DNA from: [Clostridium] hylemonae DSM 15053
GTDB taxonomy: Bacteria; Bacillota; Clostridia; Lachnospirales; Lachnospiraceae
NCBI RefSeq assembly: GCF_008281175.1
Contig: NZ_CP036524.1
Span: 2,294,001-2,358,000, forward strand
Direction of reading: 5' to 3'
DNA length: 64,000 nucleotides
Of this stretch, positions 44,417-54,745 are shown one piece after another (positions within the stretch are counted from its first letter, which is position 1; each line of letters begins with the position of its first letter). A program made the translations under genes and the position numbers. Below the pieces are notes generated by a model. It did no database searches. It was not told the DNA's origin and saw nothing but the letters and a program-made list of their open reading frames with translations.

Positions 44417-44719
44417 CTATTTCATCAATTTTTGAATTGTGTCGCACAGCTCGTCGACCACTTCTACATTTCCGTCCTGTATATCATCCACCACACATGT
44501 GTGGATGTGATTGACAAGCAGCTTTTTGCTGAACGCGTTCAGGGCTGCCTGGACCGCGGAAACCTGCGTCAGTATATCCACACAGTACCGCTCCTCCTCC
44601 AGCATCTTCTTGATGCCCCTTACCTGTCCTTCCACACGGTTCAGTCTTGTCACCAGTTCCTTATATTCGCCGGCATCCCGGTGCTTTGTACGGCTCGTAC
44701 AACAGTTGTTTTCTTCCAT
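44417..44719 (-). CDS. csoR: Copper-sensing repressor, CsoR family
   Basis: All-helical repressor that leaves its operator when it binds Cu(I). It is 100 residues. The CsoR ligand triad is in place with the expected spacing: Cys46, His71 and Cys75 (YCVDIL, NHIHTC). The N-terminus adds a Cys pair (Cys6, Cys7) not needed for sensing. It is in the operon it most likely controls; two operator-like palindromes stand at the copA promoter. Confidence 0.93.
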   Translation of the reverse strand: MEENNCCTSRTKHRDAGEYKELVTRLNRVEGQVRGIKKMLEEERYCVDILTQVSAVQAALNAFSKKLLVNHIHTCVVDDIQDGNVEVVDELCDTIQKLMK

Positions 44720-44747
44720 AGATCCCTCTCCTCTTAACGTACTTGAC

Positions 44748-47021
44748 TTACAATCTCAATCTTCGAAGCCTGAGTGCATTTCCCACGACGGTCACGGAAC
44801 TTAAGGACATGGCAAGTCCCGCGAATACAGGATTCAGAAGCGTTCCGTTTATGGCATACAGCGCGCCCGCCGCCAGCGGAATACCGCAGCTGTTATAGAA
44901 AAATGCCCAGAACAGATTCTGCTTGATATTTCTTATGGTAGCATTGCTCAGCCGGATCGCCTTATAGACATCGTTCAGATCCGACTTCATAAGGACCATA
45001 TCTCCTGAGTCAATAGCGATATCACTACCACTTCCAATGGCCACCCCGACGTCCGCCTGTACGAGAGCCGGCGCATCATTGATCCCGTCTCCCACCATCA
45101 TCACACAGCGTCCTTCCTTCTGAAGCTTCTCCACCACATTTGCCTTATCCTGCGGCAGCACCTCCGCGACTACCTCGTCTACTCCTACTTTACCGCCAAT
45201 ATACTCTGCCGTCAACCGGTTATCTCCTGTCAGCATATAAACTTGAATGCCCAGCTCCTTCATACGGGCAATAGCGTCTCTGCTCGTTTCCTTCACCGGA
45301 TCTGCCACGCTTATGATGCCCACAGGCACAGCTTCTTCTTTCCCGCCGTCTTCGGGGCTTCCCATCCTGCGGATAACAAACATAGGCGTCTGCCCCTTTG
45401 CGGCTATTTCTTCCGCCGCCTCACGGTATGGTCCGGGGCTGATCCCAAGCGACTCGCATAGTTTCCTGTTTCCGATATAATACGTGTCGCTGCCAATGAC
45501 CGCTTCGATCCCCTGTCCAGTGACACTCTGGAACTCTTCTGCCTTCAGAAGTCCGAGGCCTCTCCCGCGGGCCTCCTCCACGATCGCGCGCCCGAGCGGA
45601 TGCTCCGATGCCTGCTCGCAGGATGCCGCTATGCGCAGCAGCTGTTCCTCGGTCTCCTCATGGCTTACGATCTGCATGACCGCAGGTTTTCCTTCCGTGA
45701 TCGTACCTGTCTTGTCGAGGACGACCGCATCTGCCTTGTGGGCAATCTCAAGCGCCTCGCCGCTCTTGATCAGAATACCGTTCCCGGCCCCGAGACCTGT
45801 GCCGACCATTATGGCCGTCGGCGTTGCAAGGCCAAGGGCACAAGGACACGCGATGACAAGCACAGATACGAATATCGTAAGCACAAACGCAGCGTCATGG
45901 CCAAGCAGCGCCCACACGATGGCAGCGATAAACGCAATACACATGACCGCAGGGACAAAATACCCAGCCACCGTATCCGCAAGCTTTGAGATCGGCGCCT
46001 TCCTTCCCTGGGCGTCCTCCATCATCTTCACGATCTTTGCAAGCGTCGTCTCCGAGCCGACACGGGTCACTCTGACCGTGACCGCGCCCTGATAATTGAC
46101 ACTGCCGCCGATGACTTCAGAGCCTGCTTCCTTCTCTGCGGGAATACTTTCACCGGTGAGCATGGATTCATCTACTGTTGTCCGGCCTTCGGTGATGATG
46201 CCGTCCAGCGGTACTTTATCTCCCGGCCTGATGAGGATCAGCTCATCCTGTCTTACCTGCTCCACCGGCACCTCCGTCTGCTCCCCATTCCTCAGCACGC
46301 ACGCCGTATCCGGCGCCAGCTCCATCAGCTTTCGGATCGCATCCTTTGTCTTGTTCTTGCTCCGGCCCTCCATATACTTTCCGACCATGACAAGCGTCAC
46401 CACGATGGCCGCAGATTCATAGTACAAATGATGGACTGCCGTGCTGTCCGAACGTATGAGAAATGTCATCACAAGACTGTACAGATATGCGCTTCCCGTA
46501 CCTATGGCCACAAGGGAGTCCATATTCGGATGCCCTTTGAACAGACTTTTAAACCCGACAAGAAAGAATTTTCTTCCGTTGAACAAAATGACTGTCGTGA
46601 GTATAAGCTGCGCCAGCGCAAAATTCAGCGGGCTGTGATGCATATCCAGCACTGCCGGAAGCGGCATCGGGAAGGGAACCATATGCCCCATGGAAATATA
46701 AAGCAGAGGAACGGCAAGTATGATATTTACGATGAGACGCGTTCTCGTCCTGTGGACTTCATCCTCCATCTCCGCTTCTTCTTCCTTCTTCTCCTCTTTA
46801 TTCTTGTCAGTATGAAGCTCCGCCTGAAACCCTGCTCTCTCTACTTTTCTGATGATCTCTTCCTCAGACAGCGCCTGTTCGTCAAATGTGATCGTCAGTA
46901 TGCCGGTCGTCAGATTGACACTGCTTCGCGTGACACCTGAAAGCTTCCCCGTGACCCTCTCGACCGCACTGGAGCAGGCTGCACAGCTCATACCACCTAT
47001 ATTAAACTGCTTTGTGATCAT
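44748..47021 (-). CDS. copA: Cu(I)-exporting P-type ATPase
   Basis: P1B-type ATPase that pumps Cu(I) out of the cell. It is 757 residues. One N-terminal HMA domain (GGMSCAAC, Cys13 and Cys16), the membrane CPC motif ([14 protein letters not shown]), the phosphorylation site DKTGTIT, the nucleotide-domain HPLG and the hinge [10 protein letters not shown] are all intact. A longer frame starts in the operator region; GGAGG is spaced for the ATG at 47021. First gene of the copper operon. Confidence 0.96.
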   Translation of the reverse strand: MITKQFNIGGMSCAACSSAVERVTGKLSGVTRSSVNLTTGILTITFDEQALSEEEIIRKVERAGFQAELHTDKNKEEKKEEEAEMEDEVHRTRTRLIVNIILAVPLLYISMGHMVPFPMPLPAVLDMHHSPLNFALAQLILTTVILFNGRKFFLVGFKSLFKGHPNMDSLVAIGTGSAYLYSLVMTFLIRSDSTAVHHLYYESAAIVVTLVMVGKYMEGRSKNKTKDAIRKLMELAPDTACVLRNGEQTEVPVEQVRQDELILIRPGDKVPLDGIITEGRTTVDESMLTGESIPAEKEAGSEVIGGSVNYQGAVTVRVTRVGSETTLAKIVKMMEDAQGRKAPISKLADTVAGYFVPAVMCIAFIAAIVWALLGHDAAFVLTIFVSVLVIACPCALGLATPTAIMVGTGLGAGNGILIKSGEALEIAHKADAVVLDKTGTITEGKPAVMQIVSHEETEEQLLRIAASCEQASEHPLGRAIVEEARGRGLGLLKAEEFQSVTGQGIEAVIGSDTYYIGNRKLCESLGISPGPYREAAEEIAAKGQTPMFVIRRMGSPEDGGKEEAVPVGIISVADPVKETSRDAIARMKELGIQVYMLTGDNRLTAEYIGGKVGVDEVVAEVLPQDKANVVEKLQKEGRCVMMVGDGINDAPALVQADVGVAIGSGSDIAIDSGDMVLMKSDLNDVYKAIRLSNATIRNIKQNLFWAFFYNSCGIPLAAGALYAINGTLLNPVFAGLAMSLSSVTVVGNALRLRRLRL

Positions 47022-47037
47022 ATAAGCACCTCCATCT

Positions 47038-47087
47038 ATACCCCTGTTGGGTATTTTGATTATACCTCCATACGGTATATTTGTCAA
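47038..47087 (-). promoter_or_regulatory. copA promoter with two CsoR operator-like palindromes
   Basis: On the minus strand TTGACA (47082-47087) and TATAAT (47059-47064) are 17 nt apart, a full-consensus promoter. Palindrome ATACC-N7-GGTAT (47062-47078) fills the spacer and -10. A second, ATACCC-N4-GGGTAT-type 17-mer (47038-47054), lies over the transcription start. Both resemble known CsoR sites, and their centres are 24 bp apart. Confidence 0.88.
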
Positions 47088-47126
47088 CGGGGAAATCTAC
47101 AGGATCACTATATTTGCCATCCACAG

Positions 47127-47174
47127 AAAAAGAGACCGGAACTACCGCGGTTAAAGCGGCAGTTCCGGTCTCTT
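47127..47174 (-). terminator. Terminator of glyA
   Basis: AAGAGACCGGAACT and its exact complement (14 bp) flank a 17-nt loop; TTT follows on the minus strand. It lies 8 nt past the glyA stop. Confidence 0.85.
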
Positions 47175-47181
47175 CTCTTGC

Positions 47182-48420
47182 TTATGAGCAGAGCGGATAC
47201 TTTTCCGTAAGCCCTGCCACAAGCTCTTTTGCTTTTCCTATATTATCTTCGCTTTTTATGACAAGTGCGATCGCTTCCGCAATGACATCCATGTCAGCTT
47301 CCTTCATCCCTCTCGTCGTCACCGCCGGTGTTCCCAGTCTTACTCCACTCGTCACAAACGGGGAGCGGGGATCATTTGGAATGGTATTTTTGTTGCACGT
47401 GATATGTGCCTCATCAAGACGCCTCTCCAGCTCTTTACCTGTAACTTCTTCTGTGCTTAAGTCCACGAGCATGAGATGGTTGTCCGTACCTCCGGATACG
47501 ATCTTTACCCCTCTGTCCATAAGCCCTTTGCAGAGAGCCTGGGCATTGTCAATGATCTGCTGCTGATATACTTTGAATTCCGGCTTAAGCGCCTCCTTGA
47601 AGCAGACTGCCTTTCCTGCGATCACATGTTCCAGCGGCCCGCCCTGCGTTCCCGGGAATATGGCTTTGTCAAAGTGAAACTTCTCCTCTGCTTCTCTGTT
47701 GCTGAGGATCATACCGCCCCTTGGCCCGCGCAGTGTTTTGTGCGTTGTCGTCGTCACCACATCAGCATACGGTATCGGGCTTGGATGAAGTCCCGCCGCC
47801 ACAAGTCCGGCTATATGGGCCATATCCACCATCAGGTATGCACCCGCTTCATCGGCGATCTCCCGGAACTTTTTAAAATCTATGATCCTCGCATATGCGC
47901 TGGCTCCTGCAATGATAAGCTTCGGTCTCTCACGGAGCGCGATCTCCCGTACTTCGTCATAATCGATAACACCGTCATCGTTCACGCCGTAAGATACAAT
48001 ATCAAAATACTTTCCGGAAAAATTCACCGGTGAACCGTGCGTCAGGTGTCCTCCATGGTCGAGATTCATTCCAAGCACCTTATCGCCGGGATCCACCATT
48101 GCAAAATATACCGCCAGATTAGCCTGCGCTCCGGAATGAGGCTGTACATTCACATAATCGCAGCCGAACAGCTTTTTCGCCCGCTCCCGCGCCAGATCTT
48201 CCACTACATCTACGCACTGGCATCCGCCGTAATAACGCTTTCCCGGATACCCTTCCGCATACTTGTTCGTAAGGGGACTTCCCATGGCTGCCATCACAGC
48301 CTTGCTCACCCAGTTCTCAGAAGCGATCAGCTCGATGTGGGAATTCTGCCGCTCCATCTCTGAACGGATGGCTTCTGCTATTTCACTGTCTGCTTTCTTA
48401 ATTTCGTCAAATGTATACAT
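47182..48420 (-). CDS. glyA: Serine hydroxymethyltransferase
   Basis: PLP enzyme that interconverts serine and glycine and loads tetrahydrofolate with a one-carbon unit. It is 412 residues. The PLP lysine is in [14 protein letters not shown]; the N-terminal [11 protein letters not shown] and the [11 protein letters not shown] segments are typical. GGGAGG precedes the ATG. It lies 58 nt after htrA. No ZTP riboswitch is visible in front of it, unlike pflB. Confidence 0.97.
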   Translation of the reverse strand: MYTFDEIKKADSEIAEAIRSEMERQNSHIELIASENWVSKAVMAAMGSPLTNKYAEGYPGKRYYGGCQCVDVVEDLARERAKKLFGCDYVNVQPHSGAQANLAVYFAMVDPGDKVLGMNLDHGGHLTHGSPVNFSGKYFDIVSYGVNDDGVIDYDEVREIALRERPKLIIAGASAYARIIDFKKFREIADEAGAYLMVDMAHIAGLVAAGLHPSPIPYADVVTTTTHKTLRGPRGGMILSNREAEEKFHFDKAIFPGTQGGPLEHVIAGKAVCFKEALKPEFKVYQQQIIDNAQALCKGLMDRGVKIVSGGTDNHLMLVDLSTEEVTGKELERRLDEAHITCNKNTIPNDPRSPFVTSGVRLGTPAVTTRGMKEADMDVIAEAIALVIKSEDNIGKAKELVAGLTEKYPLCS

Positions 48421-48478
48421 GTTCGTACCTCCCAGGCAATTGCTGTATATTTACGTTACCTACAGGTACATTATATCA

Positions 48479-49741
48479 TTATTGCGTACTTGTTCCAAGG
48501 GTTACTTCTACACTGCTTTCTTTATACTCTCCGCTCTTGTCCGGAGTCTGCACAGTAAGTGTTACCTTCTCTCCCGCTTTATAATACTGAAGTTGTTCTT
48601 TCAGCGTATCCATGCTGTTGACCGTCGTGCCGTCAAGCCCGGTGATGATGCTTCCCTTTGCCAGCCCTGCCTTTTCAGCTCCGCCGCCGTTTACAACTTT
48701 CGATATATAGACGCCGGTCGGCATATTGTACATCTGAGCGCTCTCGGTGTTGACATCCACACCTTCAATTCCAAGATAGCCCTGCTCACCTTCCGCCACC
48801 TTCGTCCGTGTTTCTTTATTCATCAGATTCTGGATAATGCTGCTCGCATCAGATATCGGTATCGCGTAACCCATACCTTCCACCGTGTCGGTGGCTACCT
48901 TGATCGAGTTGATACCGATGACTTCACCGTTGGCGTTGAGAAGCGCGCCGCCGCTGTTGCCCGGATTGATGGCAGCGTCCGTCTGGATCAGTTCACCGTC
49001 GTAAGTGTCAAGTTCTCTGTTCGTCGCAGAAATAATTCCCGTTGTCACAGACTGGCCGTAACCGAGCGCATTGCCGATCGCGATGGCAGGTTCCCCGACC
49101 TTGAGCTTCGTGGAATCTCCGAGCGTTGCCACCGCGATGGCGTCCATCGTAGAACTCTTGATGGAATCAAGGGGCACTGCGATCACCGCAAGATCCTTCG
49201 CCGCGTCTGTACCTTTTACATTGGCCTCTACACTCTCTTCATCGATAAAAGATACGGTAAGTGTATTGCTCCCTTCCACCACATGATTATTCGTCACGAT
49301 GAGAAGTTCGTCGTCATTTTGTCCTACGATGATGCCGGAACCAACGCTCTTGCTTTCCTGCTCCTGCACGCCGCCGAAGAAATTCTGCACCTGCTGCACA
49401 CTCATGTTTGTGATCGATACTACAGACGGCATTGCCTTGTCGGCTATATCCGCAATATCAGAATTTACAGTGCTGTTCGTTGTTGTGTTAAGCTTTGTGC
49501 TGCCGACGGTTGAAGTCTGCTTTGCCGTCTTTTTGCCGCCCGTACCGAAGACCTTATCTCCCACGACATTGCTCGTCTGGAACGCGGCGCTTGCCACAAG
49601 ACCGAAGACAAGCGCGGAACATACGAGCTTCACCCACTTCGGCGCCGTCTTCTTCACCCGCGTTGGCTTACCGTCAAACCCGCCGGCCGGCCCATTCATA
49701 TTCTCCTGTTCCGGATTATAATAATTATATTGATTGTCCAT
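48479..49741 (-). CDS. htrA: HtrA/DegP-type trypsin-like serine protease
   Basis: Membrane-anchored surface protease/chaperone of misfolded exported proteins. It is 420 residues. A cytoplasmic Asn/Gln-rich tail, one membrane helix (about 37-55), a low-complexity linker rich in Thr and Ser, the protease domain with triad His153 (TNNHVVEG), Asp183 (AKDLAVI) and Ser263 (NPGNSGGAL), then one PDZ domain (GVYISKVVNGGGAEKAGL). The start at 49741 follows AAAGGAG; six further codons upstream are not used. Own promoter and a palindrome in the leader. Confidence 0.94.
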   Translation of the reverse strand: MDNQYNYYNPEQENMNGPAGGFDGKPTRVKKTAPKWVKLVCSALVFGLVASAAFQTSNVVGDKVFGTGGKKTAKQTSTVGSTKLNTTTNSTVNSDIADIADKAMPSVVSITNMSVQQVQNFFGGVQEQESKSVGSGIIVGQNDDELLIVTNNHVVEGSNTLTVSFIDEESVEANVKGTDAAKDLAVIAVPLDSIKSSTMDAIAVATLGDSTKLKVGEPAIAIGNALGYGQSVTTGIISATNRELDTYDGELIQTDAAINPGNSGGALLNANGEVIGINSIKVATDTVEGMGYAIPISDASSIIQNLMNKETRTKVAEGEQGYLGIEGVDVNTESAQMYNMPTGVYISKVVNGGGAEKAGLAKGSIITGLDGTTVNSMDTLKEQLQYYKAGEKVTLTVQTPDKSGEYKESSVEVTLGTSTQ

Positions 49742-49772
49742 ATATAAGACTCCTTTCATTTTTAATTGTCAT

Positions 49773-49828
49773 ATGAACAGTTCTGTTTAACTGTTTATGT
49801 ATGTAGTGTACTGTGTAATTGTGTTCAA
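49773..49828 (-). promoter_or_regulatory. htrA promoter and leader palindrome
   Basis: On the minus strand TTGAAC (49823-49828) and TACATA (49800-49805) are 17 nt apart. Just downstream, ATGAACAGT and ACTGTTTAT form an imperfect palindrome (49773-49798, one mismatch) between the -10 and the ribosome binding site; it could be an operator or an RNA hairpin. Confidence 0.5.
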
Positions 49829-49863
49829 TCTGTGATAAAATCATGAGAAAATCGTTAAATGTC

Positions 49864-49904
49864 AAAAAAAGAGAGGAAATCCGCTTCCCGGATTTTCTCT
49901 CTTT
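49864..49904 (-). terminator. Terminator of alaX
   Basis: AAAGAGAGGAAATCCG pairs with CGGATTTTCTCTCTTT (one G-T pair) around a 5-nt loop; TTTT follows on the minus strand. Confidence 0.85.
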
Positions 49905-49931
49905 CAAATCTGCAGTCATGTCGGGGACATT

Positions 49932-51089
49932 TTACGGCTGCGCCTCCTCCAGAAATCTTCTTATCTCACTTGCTTTTCCCACGAGAGACCCCTGCACCAT
50001 CTCTGGTTTTCCGCCGCCTTTTCCGGAGAACCTGTCGTTCAGCTCTCTGCAGAGCTGCCGCACATCCTCTGTTCTGCTGCCGATGACGTAACGGTACCCT
50101 TCTTCGTCCGTCCCCGCCAGCACCGCACATACACGCGCGCCCCTGTCAAGCAGCAGGTTCATAAGCTCTCTCGGCCCGTTTCCGGACAGTTCCGGATCAA
50201 ACACTGCAGCAACTGCTCCGTCCGTACTGATCTCTGCAGCCTTATATGTGAGCATCTTCTGCTGAAGGGAAGCGATCTTTCCTTTCTGCCGGACCTGTTC
50301 CTCTTTCAGATGCCCCACAGCTTCCGCAGTCTCTTCCTCCCGGGCACAGAGAAGCGCTGATATCGCCTTTACATTGCATTCTTTTTGCCGGTAGTCTCTG
50401 AGCGCCCGGAAACCGCACAGCATGCTGATGCGCTCTCCGCCTTTATAATTCACCATATCCGTCAGCTTGATAAGGCCGATCTCCCCGGTCTTATCCATAT
50501 GAGGCGCGCAGCACGCACAGACATCATATCCCGGCACAGTCACGATACGTACCTGCCCCTCGATCTCTATCTTACTTCTGTAATCTATGTGCTCCAGTTC
50601 CTCTTTTGACGGATAAGACACCTGGATGTCCAGGTTCCGGAACACAGCTTCATTCGCCATCGTCTCGATCCCGCACAGTTCCTCCCGCGTGATCGGGCCG
50701 TTAAAGTCAAGCGTGCAGTAATCACTCCCGAGATGGAACCCTACATTGTCATAGCCGAACTTTTGGTGGATGAGCCCGGAGACGATATGTTCTCCTGAGT
50801 GCTGCTGCATCTTCTCAAACCGCTCGTCCCAGTCGATCGTCCCCTTCACTTTTGTTCCCGGTACGAGAGGCCCGCCGGCCGTGTGAAAGATAACGCCCTC
50901 TTTTTCGTGTGCATCCGTGACCCTCACACCGCCGATCCATCCGGTATCCGCATACTGGCCGCCGCCTTCCGGGAAAAATGCCGTCTCGTCAAGCACGATC
51001 TTATACTGCTCCCCGAATGGTTCGCACGCCAGCACTTCCGCCTCAAATTCTCTCATATGGCTGTCTTCATAAAATAACTTTCGTGTCAT
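49932..51089 (-). CDS. alaX: Alanyl-tRNA editing protein, AlaX type with DHHA1 domain
   Basis: Free-standing editing enzyme that hydrolyses mischarged Ser-tRNA(Ala) or Gly-tRNA(Ala). It is 385 residues, the long form. An AlaRS-like N-terminal part (DETAFFPEGGGQYADTG), zinc ligands HSGEH (His97, His101) and CACCAPH (Cys193, His197), then a coiled region and a C-terminal DHHA1 domain with the Gly-rich FSGKGGGKPEMVQGSL. A GTG three codons earlier overlaps the GGAGAGG site, so the ATG at 51089 is chosen. It lies 15 nt after argS, in an aminoacylation-related pair. Confidence 0.9.
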   Translation of the reverse strand: MTRKLFYEDSHMREFEAEVLACEPFGEQYKIVLDETAFFPEGGGQYADTGWIGGVRVTDAHEKEGVIFHTAGGPLVPGTKVKGTIDWDERFEKMQQHSGEHIVSGLIHQKFGYDNVGFHLGSDYCTLDFNGPITREELCGIETMANEAVFRNLDIQVSYPSKEELEHIDYRSKIEIEGQVRIVTVPGYDVCACCAPHMDKTGEIGLIKLTDMVNYKGGERISMLCGFRALRDYRQKECNVKAISALLCAREEETAEAVGHLKEEQVRQKGKIASLQQKMLTYKAAEISTDGAVAAVFDPELSGNGPRELMNLLLDRGARVCAVLAGTDEEGYRYVIGSRTEDVRQLCRELNDRFSGKGGGKPEMVQGSLVGKASEIRRFLEEAQP

Positions 51090-51104
51090 CTTATCCACCC
51101 TCTC

Positions 51105-52871
51105 CTACATTCTCTCCGGGGCCTCAAAGCCTAGCAGATCAATGCACGCTTCCAGCACCCGCTTCGTGAGTACGAGCAGAGCGATGCAGCTGCTTTTTCT
51201 GTTCTCATCCTCCTGCGCGAGTATCTTAGTCTCGTGGTAAAAACGGTTGAACACATTTGCCAGGTCATAGATGTAGGCACAGATTTTGTGCGGCGCCAGT
51301 TCCTCGAACGCGGTCTGGATCACTTCACTGTATCTGGCGGCCTCCAGCATCAGCGCCTTCTCACTCTCCGAGCAGACCCCTTGCATTTTGATCCCGCTGA
51401 GCGTACCGCCGTTTTCCTCATATTTGTTCAGGATCGATTTGATCCGCACGATCGTGTATAGGATGTACGGCCCTGTATTTCCCTCAAAGGAAGTAAACCT
51501 GTCCACATCGAACACATAGTCCTTTGATGCCTGGTTGGACAGATCTCCGTATTTGATGGCGGACATGCCGACTGTCTTCGCTGTCCGCGCCGCATTTTCC
51601 TCCGATACGGTACGGTTATCGGATATCTTCTTATACATTTCTTCCTCGATCTCCGCGATCAGGTTTTCAAGGCGCATGACACCGCCTTCTCTCGTTTTGA
51701 ACGGCTTTCCGTCCTTCCCGTTCATCGTGCCGAACCCGAGAAACCGAAGCTTCGTTTCTTCCGGGACGATCCCCGCTTTTTTTGCGGCGCGGAATATCTG
51801 GACAAAATGCAGTTCCTGCCGCTTGTCCACTACATATATGATCTCATCCGGATGATAATCCTCTTCCCTCTGAACAAGCGTCGCAAGGTCTGTCGTTCCA
51901 TAGAGGGAAGCTCCGTCCGACTTCTGGATCATACACGGAGGCACCTCCTTCGTGTCGGTCTCCTCCTGCACGTCGATCACAAGCGCGCCGTCGTCCATAT
52001 GGGCGTACCCTTCTTCTTTCAGCCGTCTCAGCATATCAGGGATATATTTCTGGGCGTCCGCTTCTCCCTTCCACAGATCAAAGCAGACATCGAGGTTTTC
52101 ATAATTCTTCTTCAAGTCTGCCACGGATACATTCATGATATGATTCCATATGGCTGTATATCCCCTGTGCCCATTCTGCAGAAGATATGTTGCGTTTAAT
52201 GCCTGCTCACGGTAAGCCTCATCCTCCTTTGCCCTGCCGCTGGCAGTCGGATATATCTCTTCGAGTTCGGAGATGGTAAACGGCGCGTCCTCCGGGTACT
52301 CCCCGTCAAAGCTGTCATCAAAGTAAGGAAGTTCCGGCCTGCGGCTCTTAAGCTCTGTGATGATAAGACCCATCTGGTATCCCCAGTCACCGAGATGAAT
52401 ATCCCCGAGCACCTCATGTCCCATCGCTCTTGCGATACGTTTCAGGCTTTCGCCGATGATCGCCGAGCGCAGGTGGCCGACATGGAGCGGCTTAGCCACG
52501 TTCGGTCCGCCGTAATCGACGATGATCATCTTCGGTTCTTCGGCCCTGGAAAGTCCGAGTGCATGATCCTCATTCATACCGTTCAGATAATCAGCCACAA
52601 ACGACTCCTTCAGCCGGATATTGATAAAGCCCGGGTTCACAGCCTCCGCTTCCTTTATACATGCGCTCTTTGCCAGATTTGCAGTCACTTCGCTGGCGAT
52701 CACTGCGGGCGCTTTCCTGTACGTCTTTGCACCGGCCATAGCCCCGTTACACTGGTATTCACACAGATCGGGACGGTTGGACAGCGTTACTTTAGCATAC
52801 GCTCTGTCATAACCCGCTTTCTCGAACGCTTCCTCCATCTCCTTCTCTATGAGATCAATAATTTTCTCCAT
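51105..52871 (-). CDS. argS: Arginyl-tRNA synthetase
   Basis: Class I synthetase charging tRNA-Arg. It is 588 residues. The N-terminal Arg-S domain comes first, then the HIGH-type motif HVGHLRSAIIG, the GDIHLGDWGYQMGL segment, a degenerate KMSKS (GKPFKTREGG, usual for ArgRS) and a C-terminal anticodon-binding DALR domain ending LLGFEAPERM. AAGGAGG is spaced for the ATG at 52871. It has its own sigma-A promoter; no T-box leader was found. Confidence 0.96.
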   Translation of the reverse strand: MEKIIDLIEKEMEEAFEKAGYDRAYAKVTLSNRPDLCEYQCNGAMAGAKTYRKAPAVIASEVTANLAKSACIKEAEAVNPGFINIRLKESFVADYLNGMNEDHALGLSRAEEPKMIIVDYGGPNVAKPLHVGHLRSAIIGESLKRIARAMGHEVLGDIHLGDWGYQMGLIITELKSRRPELPYFDDSFDGEYPEDAPFTISELEEIYPTASGRAKEDEAYREQALNATYLLQNGHRGYTAIWNHIMNVSVADLKKNYENLDVCFDLWKGEADAQKYIPDMLRRLKEEGYAHMDDGALVIDVQEETDTKEVPPCMIQKSDGASLYGTTDLATLVQREEDYHPDEIIYVVDKRQELHFVQIFRAAKKAGIVPEETKLRFLGFGTMNGKDGKPFKTREGGVMRLENLIAEIEEEMYKKISDNRTVSEENAARTAKTVGMSAIKYGDLSNQASKDYVFDVDRFTSFEGNTGPYILYTIVRIKSILNKYEENGGTLSGIKMQGVCSESEKALMLEAARYSEVIQTAFEELAPHKICAYIYDLANVFNRFYHETKILAQEDENRKSSCIALLVLTKRVLEACIDLLGFEAPERM

Positions 52872-52939
52872 TTTTGCTCCTCCTTGCATATATGGCTTCT
52901 ATATAAGAAAAACTTGAATATAACGTATTTTACCTAGTT

Positions 52940-52968
52940 ATTCTATCATAAGGAAAGTGCTGCAACAA
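52940..52968 (-). promoter_or_regulatory. sigma-A promoter of argS-alaX
   Basis: On the minus strand TTGTTG and TAGAAT are 17 nt apart. It lies 20 bp from the divergent promoter of the flavoprotein gene. Confidence 0.65.
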
Positions 52969-52987
52969 CCTTATTTTAAATCTGCTG

Positions 52988-53041
52988 TTGCAAAACCTTC
53001 CACAACATGGTATTATATCAATAACAATTACTATTATCGAA
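52988..53041 (+). promoter_or_regulatory. Promoter of the flavoprotein-rubredoxin gene with a Fur/PerR-like AT palindrome
   Basis: TTGCAA and TATTAT are 17 nt apart (52988-53016). Directly downstream, read on the minus strand, come GATAAT, AGTAAT, TGTTAT and TGATAT, similar to the hexamer array of Fur-type sites. The match is loose and could reflect base composition. Confidence 0.5.
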
Positions 53042-53058
53042 TTCAAGGAGGTCATCAT

Positions 53059-53706
53059 ATGAACAAAAATGTATTTCGCAACTTATCCTACGGCGTCTAT
53101 ATCATATCTACACTGGACGGGGAACGCGGCACAGGCTGTGTCGCCAACAGCATCATGCAGATCACGTCAGAACCGGCCACTATCGCGCTCAGCATGAACC
53201 ATGACAACTTTACCAATTCCTGCATCGCCGCAAGCGGTAAATTCGCAGTATCTATACTGTCAGAGACATCTGCTTCTTCCCTCATCGGCCAGTTTGGTTT
53301 CCAGTGCGGCAAAGATGTGGATAAGTTTGACGGCGTCGGCTTTACCGTAAAAGAAGGACTTCCCGTCATCGACGACTCCTGCGGCTATATTGTCTGTAAC
53401 GTCATTGACACGATGGAAACCTCCACTCACACCGTTTTTCTCGGCGAGGTCATAGACGGGGACATTCTCGGAGACGCTCCGGCCATGACCTATGCATATT
53501 ATCATAATGTCGTAAAAGGAAAGAGTCCGAAAAACGCACCCACCTATCTTCCGGAAGACAAAGAAGAATCCGGCGATGGCGGAAAATGGGTGTGCAGCGT
53601 ATGCGGCTATGTCTACGACGGTCCGACGCCCTTTGAAGAGCTTCCGGATTCCTACAAATGTCCGGTCTGCGGCCAGGGAAAAGACAAGTTTTGCAGACAG
53701 GAATAA
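53059..53706 (+). CDS. Flavin reductase-rubredoxin fusion (high-molecular-weight rubredoxin)
   Basis: Predicted NAD(P)H:FMN oxidoreductase with its own rubredoxin, passing electrons to oxygen- or peroxide-reducing partners in anaerobes. It is 215 residues. The flavin-reductase (split-barrel) domain fills about 1-155 ([33 protein letters not shown]). The rubredoxin domain fills about 170-215 with [10 protein letters not shown] and [18 protein letters not shown] precedes the ATG at 53059; the longer open frame has no binding site. First of a plus-strand block, 26 nt before nfo. Confidence 0.92.
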   Translation: MNKNVFRNLSYGVYIISTLDGERGTGCVANSIMQITSEPATIALSMNHDNFTNSCIAASGKFAVSILSETSASSLIGQFGFQCGKDVDKFDGVGFTVKEGLPVIDDSCGYIVCNVIDTMETSTHTVFLGEVIDGDILGDAPAMTYAYYHNVVKGKSPKNAPTYLPEDKEESGDGGKWVCSVCGYVYDGPTPFEELPDSYKCPVCGQGKDKFCRQE

Positions 53707-53732
53707 ATGAGTAAAAAGAGAGGTATACAACA

Positions 53733-54653
53733 GTGATAAAAATAGGTTCCCACGTCAGCATGAGCGGAAAAGACATGCTGCTTGGCTCTGCAAAAGAGGC
53801 GGCTTCCTACGGCGCCGATACTTTTATGGTCTTTACCGGTGCGCCACAGAACACAAAGCGAAAAGACATAAGCGAACTCAATATCGACCCCGCCTGGGAT
53901 TATATGGACAGTCATAATATAAGCGATATCATCATCCACGCGCCGTACATCATCAATCTGGGCAATACTGTCAATGAGCGGACATACGAACTGGCCGTAG
54001 AATTTCTCCGTATGGATCTTATGCGCAGCGCCGCCTGCAGGAGCAGGACTCTCGTCCTCCATCCGGGCGCCCATGTCGGCGAGGGTGCGGACAAAGGCAT
54101 CGCGCAGATCGTAAAGGGGCTCAATGAAATACTGACGCCTGAGACGCCTGTCAATATCGCACTTGAGACGATGGCCGGCAAAGGTTCTGAGATCGGCCGC
54201 ACGTTTGAAGAACTGGCACGCATCTATGACGGCGTTGTCTGCAGCGATAAACTAAGAGTATGTTTTGACACATGCCATACACATGACAGCGGATATGATA
54301 TCGTTCATGATTTTGACGGCGTCATGGATCACTTCGACAAAGTGATCGGCAAAGACCAGATCGCTGTATTTCACATCAATGACAGCCGTAATCCGCAGGG
54401 TGCGGGAAAAGACAGACATACGAATATCGGAAGCGGAGAGATCGGTTTTGATGCGCTCTCCTACATTGTGCACCATCCTGATTTTCTCCATGTGCCGAAG
54501 ATACTGGAGACACCATATATCCCGTCTCTCGAAAACCCCAAAAAAACTTATCCGCCCTACAGGCATGAACTGGCTATGCTCCGGGCAGGCAGATTCGATC
54601 CCCATCTTGAAGAAAATGTGCGGAATGACTACGAACACGAGCGTGTTCAGTGA
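53733..54653 (+). CDS. nfo: Endonuclease IV (AP endonuclease)
   Basis: Cleaves DNA at abasic sites in base-excision repair. It is 306 residues, a TIM barrel with three zinc ions. Metal ligands are visible in the family motifs [40 protein letters not shown] and [12 protein letters not shown]. The start is GTG after AGAGAGG. Pairing with a flavoprotein-rubredoxin suggests a shared oxidative-damage theme. Confidence 0.95.
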   Translation: MIKIGSHVSMSGKDMLLGSAKEAASYGADTFMVFTGAPQNTKRKDISELNIDPAWDYMDSHNISDIIIHAPYIINLGNTVNERTYELAVEFLRMDLMRSAACRSRTLVLHPGAHVGEGADKGIAQIVKGLNEILTPETPVNIALETMAGKGSEIGRTFEELARIYDGVVCSDKLRVCFDTCHTHDSGYDIVHDFDGVMDHFDKVIGKDQIAVFHINDSRNPQGAGKDRHTNIGSGEIGFDALSYIVHHPDFLHVPKILETPYIPSLENPKKTYPPYRHELAMLRAGRFDPHLEENVRNDYEHERVQ

Positions 54654-54665
54654 CCGTTTTTTTGT

Positions 54666-54722
54666 AAAACAACATACGATCCCGGCAGAAATTTTGTATC
54701 TGCCGGGATTTTATGTTGTTTT
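54666..54722 (+). terminator. Terminator of nfo
   Basis: ATCCCGGCAGA pairs with TCTGCCGGGAT, followed by TTT. An outer pair AAAACAACATA with TATGTTGTTTT extends the structure to two 22-bp arms with a small internal mismatch. Confidence 0.88.
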
Positions 54723-54745
54723 ATATACCAATCTTCCACATTCAC

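Noticed and set aside
48421-48478. ZTP or glycine riboswitch in front of glyA
   Set aside because: Only 58 nt separate htrA and glyA and no aptamer core is present.
52872-53058. T-box leader in front of argS
   Set aside because: The gap is too short and shows no T-box core or terminator; only two divergent promoters were seen.
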